DNA of 64,000 nt from Gordonia jinghuaiqii (GTDB lineage: Bacteria; Actinomycetota; Actinomycetes; Mycobacteriales; Mycobacteriaceae), in assembly GCF_014041935.1 (NCBI RefSeq), contig NZ_CP059491.1, positions 1-64,000 of the forward strand, read 5' to 3'. Position 1 is the stretch's first letter, and every line of letters starts with the position of its first letter. A program made the translations under genes and the position numbers. The notes under the pieces are model-generated. The model had not been told where the DNA came from, made no database searches, and worked only from the letters and a program-made list of their open reading frames with translations. Shown in pieces: positions 63,734 through 64,000 of the stretch.

Positions 63734-64000
63734 GGGTACAGGCGCCGATGGGTCTGGGTGTGATGGGCGAGCGCGACGAACACGACGGCGAGTGCCCCGA
63801 GCCAGATCAGCGCGGGCACCACGGTCGACGCCGTCGGATTGCCCTCGGCCAGTTCGCGCATCGTGCCGGCGAAGTGGGAGATGGGCTGGTTGCGGGCGAA
63901 AGGCTGTGCCCAGTCGGGAAATCCCGACTCCGGGACGAACCCGGTGGACAGCAGGCCGAGGACCAGCTGAGGCAGCACGAGCAACTGCGAGGTCGCCTCC
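63730..64000 (-). CDS. ABC-2 type export permease (partial, cut by window end)
   Basis: The C-terminal 89 residues of a second DrrB/DrrC-type permease; the frame is open to the window edge. The segment LLSTGFVPESGFPDWAQPFA, then NQPISHFAGTMRELAEGNPT parallels the equivalent part of the downstream permease, and a final membrane helix (LIWLGALAVVFVALAHHTQT) follows. Two permeases in tandem indicate a heterodimeric exporter. Its stop overlaps the start of the downstream permease. Confidence 0.85.
   Translation of the reverse strand, partial: EATSQLLVLPQLVLGLLSTGFVPESGFPDWAQPFARNQPISHFAGTMRELAEGNPTASTVVPALIWLGALAVVFVALAHHTQTHRRLYP

Overview
The window is a high-GC actinobacterial chromosome segment that starts at the replication origin. 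The order dnaA-oriC-dnaN-recF-dciA-gyrB-gyrA-DUF3566-tRNA-Ile-tRNA-Ala, and later ppiA-(rhomboid)-PH protein-crgA-trpG/pabA-pknB-pknA-pbpA-rodA-pstP-fhaB-fhaA-tRNA-Leu, is the same backbone as Rv0001-Rv0020c of Mycobacterium tuberculosis. This places the organism in the mycolic-acid-containing Mycobacteriales/Corynebacteriales. Gordonia or a near relative (Rhodococcus, Williamsia) is my best guess; the genus is inference.

Layout. 1-12.2 kb: replication initiation and DNA gyrase genes, with oriC between dnaA and dnaN, then two tRNA genes closed by a strong terminator. 12.2-29.3 kb: an accessory catabolic block absent from the M. tuberculosis backbone at this position. It holds a GntR regulator, an MFS permease, two acyl-CoA dehydrogenases, two different MmgE/PrpD proteins, an ADP-forming acyl-CoA synthetase, a complete ABC importer, and a convergent enoyl-CoA hydratase / SDR / thiolase / MaoC operon. 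Together they look like uptake, CoA activation and beta-oxidation of an unidentified carboxylic acid. 29.4-33.9 kb: small stress and redox genes (UspA, RibD-like reductase with its TetR regulator, DJ-1/PfpI, SDR), followed by a scar made of two broken genes. 33.9-49.1 kb: the conserved cell-division and signalling block (ppiA to fhaA, tRNA-Leu); fhaB-pstP-rodA-pbpA-pknA are joined by 4-nt stop/start overlaps. 49.2-57.7 kb: mixed accessory genes, including an extra Ser/Thr kinase, an FBP zinc-finger protein, a nitroreductase-like protein, a DUF72 protein, a truncated CitE-like lyase and a CocE-type hydrolase. 57.7-64 kb: an iron-box-like palindrome followed by a stand-alone A-PCP-TE NRPS gene, a double-domain glycosyltransferase, and (opposite strand) a secreted protein and two DrrB/DrrC-type export permeases, the last cut by the window edge.

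The most unusual non-coding signals are: a DnaA-box cluster 35 kb from oriC whose first box contains the start codon of the PH-protein gene; a pair of nested palindromes with a compensatory base change flanking a two-gene cassette; a shrunken nitroreductase paralogue whose stop codon overlaps the start of a kinase gene; a 31-codon lipoprotein-signal minigene between the iron box and the NRPS gene; an SOS-type box with no recognisable SOS gene; and three unrelated tandem repeats that all have a 16-bp period.
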